Below, piece after piece: positions 1 through 6,686 of a stretch of 26,091 bases of DNA. Position 1 is the stretch's first letter. Each line of letters opens with the position of its first letter. Location of the stretch: positions 1 through 26,091 of IMG/VR virus record IMGVR_UViG_3300031963_000825; one strand, 5' to 3'. Source of the DNA: a virus. Made by a program: the position numbers and the translations under genes. The notes beneath the pieces are model-generated. The model did no database searches. It was given only the letters and a program-made list of their open reading frames with translations, and had not been told where the DNA came from.

Positions 1-75
1 GACGAGGACATCGCAGTAGTTGCCAGCGTTCATCGTGTTGGCTATGTCACCCGTTCTCAAACTGCTGATTGTCAT
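1..75 (-). CDS. N-terminal fragment of a probable virion appendage protein
   Basis: Only the first 25 codons are in the window; the gene runs off the left edge. The start is the ATG at 75, preceded by a GGGGAACA ribosome-binding stretch. The peptide begins MTISSLRTGD and continues to an AGN triplet at residues 17-19. The protein encoded at 1345-1914 begins in the same way (MSIKSIRTG, then AGN at residues 17-19), so this is probably another member or N-terminal relative of the appendage family. It is the last visible gene of the late operon, 7 bp after the 77-residue gene. The function beyond that resemblance is unknown. Confidence 0.6.
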   Translation of the reverse strand, partial: MTISSLRTGDIANTMNAGNYCDVLV

Positions 76-82
76 TGTTCCC

Positions 83-316
83 CTAGTTTAGAAAGGCGGA
101 TACTTCGTCTTCGGTCAGTCCAAGTGCGGTCAACTTAGCCTTGGCAGATTCCTTGGCAGCAGCCTTGGCTGCCTCCTCCGCCTGTCGCACTGCCTCTGCC
201 TCTGCGAATGCAGCAGCATCAGCCTCGCGTTGGGCGATTTCCTCGGCAGTGAGCGGGAGTTCAGTGACTTCCCCTGTCGAGCAATCGACGACTATCTTGG
301 TCGGTGTGTCGGTCAT
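83..316 (-). CDS. Small Ala/Glu-rich coiled-coil protein near tail genes
   Basis: This 77-residue protein starts at an ATG with a good AAGGAG site 6 bp upstream. The N-terminal part reads as a short beta segment (KIVVDCSTGEVTELPLT). About 45 residues follow that are dominated by Ala, Glu and Lys and should form one long helix or coiled coil. It ends with a compact LTALGLTEDEV motif. Small proteins with this layout (TGEV-x-E-x-PLT, Ala/Glu helix, LGLTEDE) are common beside tail-fibre genes in tailed phages, where their role is usually unassigned. Its place among appendage genes supports a virion or assembly role, but that is inference. Confidence 0.7.
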   Translation of the reverse strand: MTDTPTKIVVDCSTGEVTELPLTAEEIAQREADAAAFAEAEAVRQAEEAAKAAAKESAKAKLTALGLTEDEVSAFLN

Positions 317-328
317 TGTTTCTCCTTA

Positions 329-835
329 TTATTTTCTGATGCCGTAAAGCGTAAAAGTAGAATGCTGAACTATATTGCTGTTGTTTGCAAACATTTTTAT
401 TGATGTGATTGCTGCAGTGTTTGACCATAATCCTGCAAATAGCACCATTGGACCACCCGTAGCATTAGTTTCCGCAACCCCATCAATGCTTACGCTTTTA
501 TTTGTTGAGCCAGCATAATTTGAAATGTAAAAAAAATTAGAACCAAACGCACCAGATGTGCTATCGGCATCGGAAATAAACCCTCTGATATCCGAGGGTG
601 AGTCATTACTTATTCCGGTGCCATTGGAATAAAGTCTTTTTCCAGAATAACCGGTGGTAACTCCGTTGAATTGAATAATCAAGTCATCGGCTGGAAAGCC
701 TGTGCGAGTTGCCCTAGCAAGAGCGTGGATAACTAAATCATCAAAGGTTCCAGTAATACTTGTAAATTCAATGTTAGTTACGGTTGAAGCAGTCACCGTT
801 ACGCTGGCAATTTTGACATATGTATTGGTAGCCAT
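329..835 (-). CDS. Appendage protein, paralogue C of three in tandem
   Basis: This 168-residue protein is predicted to be nearly all beta-strand. The chosen start is the ATG at 835 within TAATG, shared with the stop of the upstream gene; a longer frame upstream lacks a good site. It shares a signature with the two genes upstream: an N-terminal IA-x-VTV segment, FTSI-x-GTF-x-DL near residues 20-30, an RATRTG stretch, and a C-terminal GLWSNTAAITSIK segment ending in LYGIR. There are few charged residues and many Ser, Thr, Asn and Gly, as in tail-fibre or receptor-binding domains. A role in host recognition or fibre decoration is inferred from composition and position. No catalytic motif is visible. 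Confidence 0.72.
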   Translation of the reverse strand: MATNTYVKIASVTVTASTVTNIEFTSITGTFDDLVIHALARATRTGFPADDLIIQFNGVTTGYSGKRLYSNGTGISNDSPSDIRGFISDADSTSGAFGSNFFYISNYAGSTNKSVSIDGVAETNATGGPMVLFAGLWSNTAAITSIKMFANNSNIVQHSTFTLYGIRK

Positions 836-1341
836 TATGCCGCCTTGATTCCGTAGAGGGTAAGAGTGCAACCGGAAGGAAGATTGCCCGCGTTATTGAA
901 AACTTTGATGGAAGTGATAGCAGCAGTCTGTCTCCACAACCCAACAACTGCACCTGTTCCTGGCGCTCCGTTATTAGGTATTGTGACTCTAGTAAGACTG
1001 GTTTTATTCGTAGTCGAATTAGAATAGTTCATAAAGTTTGTTATGACCATTGCATCTGAGGTTGTCCCTAAACCTACATTGTAACCAGTATAGAGTTGCG
1101 TTTCGTTTGACCATCTATTGCTTGATGCCGTTGTTCCGTTTCCTTCAAGGATTGTTGAACTGTAATTGCTTGCCGTGTTTGAGTTGAACTGATAACACAA
1201 ATACGGTGTTGAGGTTGTGGCTTTTAGATTACCGATAATAAGAACGAGGTCAGTGTATGTTCCCGAAATGCTTGTGAATTCGTGTGATGCCGTGGCACTA
1301 CCTAACGTAGTTGTCGCTATCGGTTCATAAGTATTTGGCAT
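835..1341 (-). CDS. Appendage protein, paralogue B of three in tandem
   Basis: This 168-residue beta-rich protein starts at the ATG at 1341, 3 bp after the previous stop, and ends inside the TAATG that starts the next paralogue. It begins with YEPIATTTLGS, has FTSISGTYTDL near residues 20-30, and closes with GLWRQTAAITSIKVFNN and LYGIK. Both ends align with the proteins encoded at 329-835 and 1345-1914, while the middle differs. Conserved edges with a variable centre are typical of adhesin-type domains that keep one fold while changing the exposed loops. A tail-fibre or receptor-binding role is inferred from this and from the gene neighbourhood. Confidence 0.72.
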   Translation of the reverse strand: MPNTYEPIATTTLGSATASHEFTSISGTYTDLVLIIGNLKATTSTPYLCYQFNSNTASNYSSTILEGNGTTASSNRWSNETQLYTGYNVGLGTTSDAMVITNFMNYSNSTTNKTSLTRVTIPNNGAPGTGAVVGLWRQTAAITSIKVFNNAGNLPSGCTLTLYGIKAA

Positions 1342-1344
1342 AAG

Positions 1345-1914
1345 TTACCGTATTCCGTAGAGTGCAAAGTGGGAATGTTGAGCAAAGTTTCCATCACCAT
1401 TGCGAAACTTTATTGAGGTGACGGCTGTTGTTACATTGTATAAACCAGATTGGAAGTTTATCATTCCTGAACCATTCAGGTCTCTCCCAAAAAGAGCGCG
1501 TGTTGTAGTATTTTTATTTGTATCGGCATAGTCCAAAATGTCGATGATACCAGCACCAAAAGAACTTGCCGTTGCTGTTGCAGCAGGAATATCATTGAGG
1601 TCAATGGCGCTTTGATTTGCAGAACCTGCTGCTTCTGTTGCGGTTCCAGTTCCAATTAGTCTGTGCCACGCATAATTGCTGGTAGCACCATTGAGCCTAA
1701 AATTGAAAGAAACATCTGCTGCATTTCTTGTGCCACGAGCAATATATCGAATCTGGAGATGTTGAAAGGTTGCAGGAATGCTGGTGAAATCTATTTCTGC
1801 TTGACCACTAGAACCGACGGTGACAGTAGCAATAGGCTCAAAATCGCCAATGACAGAATTACCAGCCAGCGCACTGATGCCGGTCCAACCCGTCCTGATG
1901 CTCTTGATGGACAT
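1345..1914 (-). CDS. Appendage protein, paralogue A of three in tandem
   Basis: At 189 residues this is the longest of the three paralogues. An extra N-terminal segment (MSIKSIRTGW to about residue 25) precedes the shared domain, which starts at FEPIATVTVGS. The shared landmarks follow: FTSIPATFQHL, an ARGTRN stretch, TTAVTSIKFRN, and LYGIR at the end. The extra N-terminal segment resembles the start of the gene cut by the left edge of the window. It may therefore be an attachment module that joins the beta domain to the virion. It lies 3 bp after the 109-residue gene. The virion role is inferred from family-like composition and position. Confidence 0.72.
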   Translation of the reverse strand: MSIKSIRTGWTGISALAGNSVIGDFEPIATVTVGSSGQAEIDFTSIPATFQHLQIRYIARGTRNAADVSFNFRLNGATSNYAWHRLIGTGTATEAAGSANQSAIDLNDIPAATATASSFGAGIIDILDYADTNKNTTTRALFGRDLNGSGMINFQSGLYNVTTAVTSIKFRNGDGNFAQHSHFALYGIR

Positions 1915-1917
1915 AGA

Positions 1918-2247
1918 TTAGGAAATCTCGCTACCGTAAGCGGTGAAGGTGAGGTTTGCAGTGGACGCGTACACACGAATCTTATCGGTATCTCCAAGGG
2001 TTGCACCGATGGTGATGATGGTTGAGTCGCTTCCACCGACAGTTACATCGTAAGCAATGTACTGGCTGTTGGCTAGCGTTGCACCGTCAACTGCGGTTGA
2101 GATACGGAAGGTGGCAGCAGCGCTGTCGCGGTTAGCAACCACGATGGAAGAGACAACTGCCTGTGTGCTAGAAGGTACTGTGTAGAGGTCTGTAGAAGTC
2201 GTAGCCGAAGGCGCTGACTGTCCCAGGATTTTATATACTGTTGGCAT
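1918..2247 (-). CDS. Small beta-sandwich-like virion-associated protein
   Basis: This 109-residue protein has an all-beta pattern and starts MPTVYKILGQSAP. Its landmarks are a TDLYTVPSSTQ segment (residues about 18-29), VVSSIVVANRDS (about 31-42), ATFRIST, an IAYDVTV segment, and a closing LTFTAYGSEI. Proteins with the sequence pattern LGQS-x-P, DLYTVP, SSIVVANR, TFRI and TAYG-x-EI are widespread next to tail-fibre genes in metagenomic tailed phages. I know of no assigned function. It is 3 bp downstream of the Ala/Ser-stalk fibre, so it may be a fibre partner or decoration protein. Confidence 0.72.
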   Translation of the reverse strand: MPTVYKILGQSAPSATTSTDLYTVPSSTQAVVSSIVVANRDSAAATFRISTAVDGATLANSQYIAYDVTVGGSDSTIITIGATLGDTDKIRVYASTANLTFTAYGSEIS

Positions 2248-2250
2248 TGA

Positions 2251-3531
2251 TTATGCTCCCATCAAGAGGAATACGGTTGCTGTTGGGTCGGTGGTGATTG
2301 CTGCCCACGAAGCGGTAGTTCCGTCCGTAGTCAAGTACTTGCCATTGTTACCTGTCTGGCTAGGTAGGCTTACTGGTGCTGCAGCCCATTGGACTCCATA
2401 GGTTGCCGTTGATGCAGCAGTAAGAATTTGTCCGTCGCTACCTACACCAAGACGAGCTGCGGTATCTGCAGCGCTGGCAACAATCAAGTCACCCTTAGCA
2501 TCGAAGATGGTTGCTTGGATAGCAGAGGCAGCCTGTGAGGCAGCAGCACTAGCAGAGTTGGCAGAGACGAGGGCAGATGCTGCGGATGTAGAAGCTGCGG
2601 TAGCAGAAGCAGCAGCACTAGCAGCGCTTGTCGATGCAGCGGTAGCAGAAGCTTGAGTCGCGGAGACCGAAGCATCAGCCGAGGTAGCACTCACAGCGGC
2701 AGAGGCAGCAGAAGTAGAGGCAGCAACAGCCGAAGCCGAGGCGCTGGCTGCCGAGGTGCTAGCAGCGATTGCAGAGGTGTTTGCTGCTATCTGGGATACG
2801 GAAGCACTGGCTGCGCTTGTAGAGGCTGCTATGGCGCTTACAGAGGCGCTAGCGGCACTTGTAGCAGCTTGGCTAGCCGACAAGGCTGCAGAAGCAGCTG
2901 AGGTTTGAGCGTTAGTCAATGGACCAAAGAATGCGTCTACATAGTCCTTTGGGGTAGCCGAGGATGTGACCATACTTGCAGAGGAAAGACCGGTGATGGT
3001 TCCACCCGAGACGACGATATGCCCTGACACTGTAGCGGTAGCAGATACCGTCACGGCTCCGGCGATGGTGCCACCGTTGATGGTTGGGGCAGTGAGAGTC
3101 TTCTGGGTTAGCGTTTGAGTCTTGTCAGTACCGACGACAACGCCTTCTCCAGCACCAATGCCGTGCATTGTGTGAGCATTACCACTGCCATCGTTGTAAG
3201 AGGCATCAGCTTCTGCGTGAAGGTTAGCATCACGATAATCTCTACCGATAGCCATATGGCGAACAACCGCACCAGCTGAGTGGTTTTGACCAGTAGAACC
3301 GTCGATACCACGAGTGATCGTAAACGTATTTGTGGAGACAAGCGTCGCATCGACAATCTCCTCAAGGGCTGTGTCGGGATCGATAACAAGGGTGAAGGTT
3401 CGTCCTGCTGGGATAGTGACACCACCAAGGAGTGCCGTACCCGAGACGACTGTAATGGAGCTCGCACCAGAAGTCACTGAACCTGTCAGTGTCGACTGCT
3501 GAGAACGGGAGGAGTATTGGCGTGTTGTCAT
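2251..3531 (-). CDS. Tail fibre with long Ala/Ser stalk
   Basis: This is a 426-residue fibre protein. Residues about 1-95 form a beta-rich N-terminal domain (SSITVVSG, FTLVIDPDT, FTITRGIDGST) of the kind that attaches a fibre to the tail. Residues 144-153 contain KTLTAPTING, a motif common in phage fibres. Residues about 209-341 are almost entirely Ala and Ser, with repeats of the ASTSAASAS type, matching the extended trimeric stalks seen in lambdoid side-tail fibres. The C-terminal part has the recurrent fibre segments KGDLIVASAADTAARLGVG (about 346-364) and TGNNGKYLTTDGT (about 394-406). No chaperone or enzyme domain is visible. The receptor-binding tip may be supplied by the small beta proteins encoded just downstream. 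Confidence 0.85.
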   Translation of the reverse strand: MTTRQYSSRSQQSTLTGSVTSGASSITVVSGTALLGGVTIPAGRTFTLVIDPDTALEEIVDATLVSTNTFTITRGIDGSTGQNHSAGAVVRHMAIGRDYRDANLHAEADASYNDGSGNAHTMHGIGAGEGVVVGTDKTQTLTQKTLTAPTINGGTIAGAVTVSATATVSGHIVVSGGTITGLSSASMVTSSATPKDYVDAFFGPLTNAQTSAASAALSASQAATSAASASVSAIAASTSAASASVSQIAANTSAIAASTSAASASASAVAASTSAASAAVSATSADASVSATQASATAASTSAASAAASATAASTSAASALVSANSASAAASQAASAIQATIFDAKGDLIVASAADTAARLGVGSDGQILTAASTATYGVQWAAAPVSLPSQTGNNGKYLTTDGTTASWAAITTDPTATVFLLMGA

Positions 3532-3539
3532 TCAGGTTC

Positions 3540-4460
3540 CTATCGGACGTAGTGAACGCGTGGGGGGAATTGAGCTTGCTGACGCGATGTCTCTTCAGTA
3601 AGCCTTTGGTTATAGAGGGCAAAGAGTTGTCGGGTAATACTTGCAGAGGATCCGAATGGTCGGCGAGAATCGATCTCGTCAGCCTGTGGGCTGGTCTGCG
3701 ATACTCGAGCAGGGTCGAGGTAGGAGATAAGTCTGTATGCTGCACCAAGAGTTACGACATCTCGGCAGGATGCTGGCAAGCCAGTGGTGGTCGTGAAGAC
3801 ATCTGACTCACTGGACATTGTTGATGGCTCTGTGCCATACATTACCTTGACTGTACGACCAGCGGTGATATAGTCATAGATAGTGACGGTCTGAGCATTG
3901 GCACCCCAGGTTGTGGAGTCTGCGAATGGGTCGAAGTCCCAACGACGGATATTGATCCACTCTTCGGTTGGGCCGACATCTTGCCACATCATACGAAGGA
4001 TGTTTTCGATGTTGAGGCCATTGAAGCCATAGGTATTGACGGCTGCATTCCAGGTGAATGTGGTCTGCTTCACAGCGCTGATAGCACTTCCCATAGCGCC
4101 GACGGTATCGTTGATAGCCTTGGTAACGGCAGAGCGTGGGAAGGTAGGGGAAATGGTAACCTTCGCATCGACACCGTGTGTGCTAGCTGTAGTCCCAAGG
4201 TACCCCCTACCATATGGCGCAATCGTTGCCGTGTTAGCAATACGGTCAAACGAGTCTACCCACATCAACTCCGTATCGACCTCAATGATTCCCTTACCAA
4301 GGTTGTCGGTAGAGTGCAGGCTGAGGATGGTTGGGTTGGAAGATGGCGAAGTGAGAGCAGTAACGGCAGCCGTGAGGTAGGTGCTACGATCCTGGTTGAT
4401 GGTATATCCAGCAAGGTTGATGAGAGTCTCATCGATCATCGTGCCTAGTGTAGCACTCAT
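3540..4460 (-). CDS. Probable neck or head-tail adaptor protein
   Basis: This 306-residue protein starts at an ATG overlapping the previous stop (ATGA). The N-terminal half contains beta segments with an MWVDSFD stretch and a GRGYLGT turn. The second half contains the helical run LGAAYRLISYLDPARVS (about residues 233-249) and a C-terminal helix rich in Arg and Gln (RQLFALYNQRLTEETSRQQ). A helical C-terminal block with LGAAYRL followed by a long basic/Gln helix is usual in adaptor proteins that sit under the portal. The gene lies between capsid-linked genes and the fibre, which fits that role. A tail-tube or baseplate component is the main alternative. Confidence 0.55.
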   Translation of the reverse strand: MSATLGTMIDETLINLAGYTINQDRSTYLTAAVTALTSPSSNPTILSLHSTDNLGKGIIEVDTELMWVDSFDRIANTATIAPYGRGYLGTTASTHGVDAKVTISPTFPRSAVTKAINDTVGAMGSAISAVKQTTFTWNAAVNTYGFNGLNIENILRMMWQDVGPTEEWINIRRWDFDPFADSTTWGANAQTVTIYDYITAGRTVKVMYGTEPSTMSSESDVFTTTTGLPASCRDVVTLGAAYRLISYLDPARVSQTSPQADEIDSRRPFGSSASITRQLFALYNQRLTEETSRQQAQFPPRVHYVR

Positions 4461-4732
4461 AGATTTATGCTCCTTAGGGCATCAGATGGGGAGAGTCCGG
4501 TTGTTCCGGCAAGTTCATTACAGATTCCGCCAAGAGCCTTGTAGTCTTTCGGCTGACGATTGGCATCTGCTTTCTTATTCAAGGCACCGATCATTGATAA
4601 GCCAGAGGTGTTGGCGTATACATTGGCTGCCTTGTTGGGGGAGAGGTATGCCGAGATGGCTGGGTAAGTGCCACCATTGGCGAGCCTGTTGAGCTCGCTA
4701 GTAAACGAAGTACCTGCTGTGCCTGTTGCCAT
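4457..4732 (-). CDS. Small protein of unknown function
   Basis: This 91-residue protein starts at ATG within TAATG and ends within ATGA, so it is translationally coupled on both sides. Visible motifs are MATGTAGTSFTSELNRLANGG at the start, a SMIGALNKKAD segment in the middle, and KALGGICNELAGTTGLSPSDAL near the C-terminus. It looks like a small helical globular protein. Similar short proteins with LNR-LANGG and GICNELAGT stretches occur in phages of actinobacteria between capsid and tail genes, but I cannot name a function. A neck or head-completion role is possible from position only. Confidence 0.65.
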   Translation of the reverse strand: MATGTAGTSFTSELNRLANGGTYPAISAYLSPNKAANVYANTSGLSMIGALNKKADANRQPKDYKALGGICNELAGTTGLSPSDALRSINL

Positions 4733-5127
4733 TATCTAAACCTTGCTGCTTTCTTTGCTATAGACTTTGGTTGCTTGGAAAACTGCTTGCCCTTCTTGAG
4801 ATCTTCCCTCTTCTTGGCAGAAGTCTTAGCGTACTCAGAGGCAGACAATGCCTCACGTGCTTTCTTGGGAAGGTATCTTTCGCCGGTAGCCTTAGAGCCT
4901 TGAGTGCTAGGCTTACCTGACTTCGTTCCCCACTCTTCCTTTGTCCACTTAGAAAGAGACTTTTGCTTGCTGGTTTTGGATCCGCTGTACCCACCACCAG
5001 CCTTCTCGTAGGCTTGAGCGACAAGCTGTGCCTTTCGGGCAGACCATTGACCTGCCTTGCCGCCCTTTGTGCCTGCGAGGATGCGCTTCTTGATAGACTC
5101 ACGAAGTGCTGGCTTTGTGTATGCCAT
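4732..5127 (-). CDS. Lysine-rich DUF5872-like protein
   Basis: This 131-residue, very basic protein is read from the ATG at 5127 in TAATG; a GTG two codons upstream is less likely because it precedes the coupled start. It has the sequence of motifs I associate with the DUF5872 family: YTKPALRE near the N-terminus, GSKGGK-like TKGGKAGQWSARKAQLVA, YEKAGGGY, LSKWTKEEWGTKSGKPST, and GERYLPKKAREAL. The family is found in phages, large viruses and some bacteria and has no established function. It is the last of five basic small proteins encoded in a row. The high Lys/Arg content suggests nucleic-acid contact, which is inference. The family assignment is from memory. Confidence 0.68.
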   Translation of the reverse strand: MAYTKPALRESIKKRILAGTKGGKAGQWSARKAQLVAQAYEKAGGGYSGSKTSKQKSLSKWTKEEWGTKSGKPSTQGSKATGERYLPKKAREALSASEYAKTSAKKREDLKKGKQFSKQPKSIAKKAARFR

Positions 5128-5423
5128 TACCACTTCACCTTATCAGCCCAGTAAGCAGCACTCATCTTGCCCTTGGCAATGTTCTTGGAATGACGTGCTT
5201 TGAAGGATGCTCGCTTCTTCTTCATACGCTCAGACTCGCCAGCCTTGGGAGCACCGGCAGTCTTGGCGCCTTGCTCACCGAAGCGGATGGTCTTGACCTG
5301 ATCCCCGGACTTAGCCACAACAACGTGTGACTTGGTCGGGTGGTTAGGTGTGCGCTTTGGCTTGTTGAACCCGGAAACGCCAGCCCGTGCTAGACGGGGA
5401 TCCTTCTTACTTTTTCTTTCCAC
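5127..5423 (-). CDS. Basic small protein, KSHVVVAKSGD family
   Basis: About 98 residues if translated from the GTG at 5423, which has a purine-rich AAAGAAG just upstream. A TTG at 5456 in the same frame would add 11 residues and overlap the upstream gene by 50 bp, so I prefer GTG. Conserved-looking stretches are DPRLARAGVSGFNKPKRTP, KSHVVVAKSGDQVKTIRFG, and a C-terminal KARHSKNIAKGKMSAAYWA segment. Similar proteins occur in phages together with the DUF5872-like protein encoded immediately downstream. The pair overlaps by TAATG and may act together. No function is established that I know of. The start codon is the least certain part. Confidence 0.62.
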   Translation of the reverse strand: MERKSKKDPRLARAGVSGFNKPKRTPNHPTKSHVVVAKSGDQVKTIRFGEQGAKTAGAPKAGESERMKKKRASFKARHSKNIAKGKMSAAYWADKVKW

Positions 5424-5592
5424 GCTTCTTTGCCATCCCTGCTTGACTAAGGGCAATTGCCACAGCTTGCTTGCGGTTCTTTACGATGGGAGCCTTCTTA
5501 GGACCCTTAGGGTCACGACCAGCGTGAAGCGTGCCAGCCTTGAACTCTCGCATAACCTTGGCAACCTTCTTGGCTGCTGCCTTCTTCTTCAT
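5407..5592 (-). CDS. Small Lys-rich DUF6496-like protein
   Basis: This is a 61-residue protein with Lys clusters at both ends. The central KNRKQAVAIALSQAG segment is the hallmark of the short DUF6496-type proteins found in many phages and bacteria. The start is an ATG overlapping the previous stop as ATGA. There is no known activity. The helix formed by KQAVAIALSQAG, flanked by basic tails, would suit binding to DNA or to an acidic partner, but this is inference. It is the third of the five consecutive basic proteins encoded between 4732 and 6040. The family name is from memory of the motif. Confidence 0.65.
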   Translation of the reverse strand: MKKKAAAKKVAKVMREFKAGTLHAGRDPKGPKKAPIVKNRKQAVAIALSQAGMAKKRGKKK

Positions 5593-5867
5593 TTTCTTGG
5601 CTTGCCCTTCTTGTACTCGCCGAACTTGCCGATCTCTGCAGAGGAGGTTCCTCGCTCACCGCGAAGGACTGCTGCTGCAACTTCACTCAGTTGACGATCC
5701 AAGTTCTTGCTAGCCATATTGATGTTCTGCTTGAGCTTAGCCTCAGTCGAAGGACTCTTGGCGCGGTACTCATCAGATGCCACCATACTGGTACCCTGAG
5801 CGGTTGGAAGATCGCGGACCTCGCGTAGGATGGTCCCGACTCTCTTGATAACCTTTTTGACTGGCAT
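5589..5867 (-). CDS. Small basic protein of unknown function
   Basis: This 92-residue basic protein reads from the ATG in the TAATG junction at 5867 and ends in ATGA. The N-terminus (MPVKKVIKRVGTILREVRD) is an amphipathic basic helix. Residues about 43-70 (LKQNINMASKNLDRQLSEVAAAVLRG) are a second long helix. The C-terminus is basic again (KKGKPRK). No known domain is recognised. It belongs to the block of coupled basic genes after the capsid gene and may be a minor virion protein that touches packaged DNA. That role is inferred only from charge and position. Confidence 0.6.
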   Translation of the reverse strand: MPVKKVIKRVGTILREVRDLPTAQGTSMVASDEYRAKSPSTEAKLKQNINMASKNLDRQLSEVAAAVLRGERGTSSAEIGKFGEYKKGKPRK

Positions 5868-6040
5868 TACTTCTTCTTCATTCTCTTGGCCATCTTCTTG
5901 GCAACCATCTTCTTGGCGCCCTTCTTCATCTCCATACGCTTCTCAGCCTTGGATTCCATCTTCTCTCCCATAGCATAAGACTTAGCAGCCTTCTTGCCCT
6001 TAGCGGTGTATGGGAACTTCTTTCCATTTACCATTGGCAT
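5867..6040 (-). CDS. 57-residue Lys/Met-rich microprotein
   Basis: This short gene runs from the ATG at 6040 (2 bp after the previous stop) to the TAA at 5867-5869, which overlaps the next ATG as TAATG. The product begins MPMVNGKKFPYTAKGKK and ends in KRMKKK. It has 19 Lys and 9 Met in 57 residues and almost no acidic or aromatic residues. The tight spacing on both sides and the clean start-to-stop fit are the main support. MP-x-V-x-GKKFPYT followed by a Lys-rich helix is a recurring pattern in short phage proteins of unknown role. DNA binding is plausible from charge but unproven. Confidence 0.66.
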   Translation of the reverse strand: MPMVNGKKFPYTAKGKKAAKSYAMGEKMESKAEKRMEMKKGAKKMVAKKMAKRMKKK

Positions 6041-6042
6041 TG

Positions 6043-6354
6043 TTATACTCCCAGTTCTTTCATTACCTCTGCTGATTTTTTATTGATGTGTTTTGCCGGA
6101 GGCATCTTCTGGGCATCGTATGCCCTGCCCAATGTCTCTGATGCTTTTACTGCCTCTTCTATCTTTTTCATACTGGTACCAGATGGCTGGATTCCCTGCT
6201 CTCTAGCTTCCTTGTATGCTTCTAGCTCCCGATTGAATGCCTTGTTAGTCATAACCCTACGACTGTCAGCATCACCGGCGTTCATACTGAGGGTCAAGCC
6301 TTTGCATCCAAAGCACCCCTCAACAAACTCTGGATGGGCTTCCCAGTGCTTCAT
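6043..6354 (-). CDS. Small protein with CxxC, unknown function
   Basis: This 103-residue protein starts at an ATG overlapping the previous stop (ATGA). The N-terminal part has HPEFVEGCFGCKGLTL, with a single CxxC pair near residues 14-17. A helical stretch with YKEAREQGIQPSGTSMKKIEEAVKASETLGRAYDA follows (about 47-81). Proteins with VEGCFGCK and GIQP-x-GT-x-MKKIEEA occur in actinobacterial phages next to capsid genes, but I know of no assigned role. A lone CxxC could bind a metal in a dimer or be redox active. Position suggests a head-associated protein. Confidence 0.66.
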   Translation of the reverse strand: MKHWEAHPEFVEGCFGCKGLTLSMNAGDADSRRVMTNKAFNRELEAYKEAREQGIQPSGTSMKKIEEAVKASETLGRAYDAQKMPPAKHINKKSAEVMKELGV

Positions 6355-6623
6355 ACTTCTGTAAAGTTCTCCTCTGTCACACCGACACCGCCTGCAATCA
6401 GCGCTGCCTTGGTGCCATCGTCCACCACATACTCATACCCACCTCGGTATACAACCGGATAGGTTTCTAGCGCCTCATCCTCCGGGTATCTAATCTGTGC
6501 GTAGCCACCCGTTGGCTTGAGAACAATTGTCAGTCCCCGATCAAGCTTGTAGAACTGAAACAACCTATGTGTTCCAGCGGGACCTTCTTCCACCGTCGGT
6601 GTTTTGAAAAGCCATTCTGCCAT
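6351..6623 (-). CDS. Small beta-rich head-region protein
   Basis: This 90-residue protein starts MAEWLFKTPTVEEGP. It is predicted to be beta-rich, with an RLFQFYKLDRGLTIVL segment (about 20-35), a YAQIRYPEDEAL segment, and a YRGGYEYVVDDGT segment, then a short LIAGGVGVTEENF tail. It is the first gene after the capsid gene, separated from it by about 60 bp that contain a hairpin. Its size and location would suit a head-closure or decoration protein, but no family with a known function is recognised. It is coupled by ATGA to the following gene. Confidence 0.66.
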   Translation of the reverse strand: MAEWLFKTPTVEEGPAGTHRLFQFYKLDRGLTIVLKPTGGYAQIRYPEDEALETYPVVYRGGYEYVVDDGTKAALIAGGVGVTEENFTEV

Positions 6624-6654
6624 TTGAAGTCCCTTTCTAGTGAACTTACCAGTA

Positions 6655-6672
6655 GGCTAGGTTGCCCTAGCC
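6655..6672 (-). terminator. Intercistronic hairpin after the capsid gene
   Basis: On the minus strand GGCTAGG pairs with CCTAGCC, a perfect 7-bp stem closed by GCAA, a GNRA-type tetraloop. It sits 14 bp after the capsid stop and about 32 bp before the next gene. No U-tract follows, so it is more likely a transcript-stabilising or partial-attenuation element that keeps capsid mRNA abundant than a full terminator. The role is inferred. Confidence 0.5.
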
Positions 6673-6686
6673 CACCAGTCAATCAA

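Noticed and set aside
2653-2901. A Ser/Gly/Arg-rich plus-strand open frame
   Set aside because: It is the reverse complement of the Ala/Ser codons of the fibre stalk, whose repetitive composition leaves other frames open.
5424-5456. TTG start for the KSHVVVAKSGD-type protein
   Set aside because: It would overlap the upstream gene by 50 bp and adds residues that only mirror that gene in another frame; the GTG at 5423 has a nearer purine-rich site.
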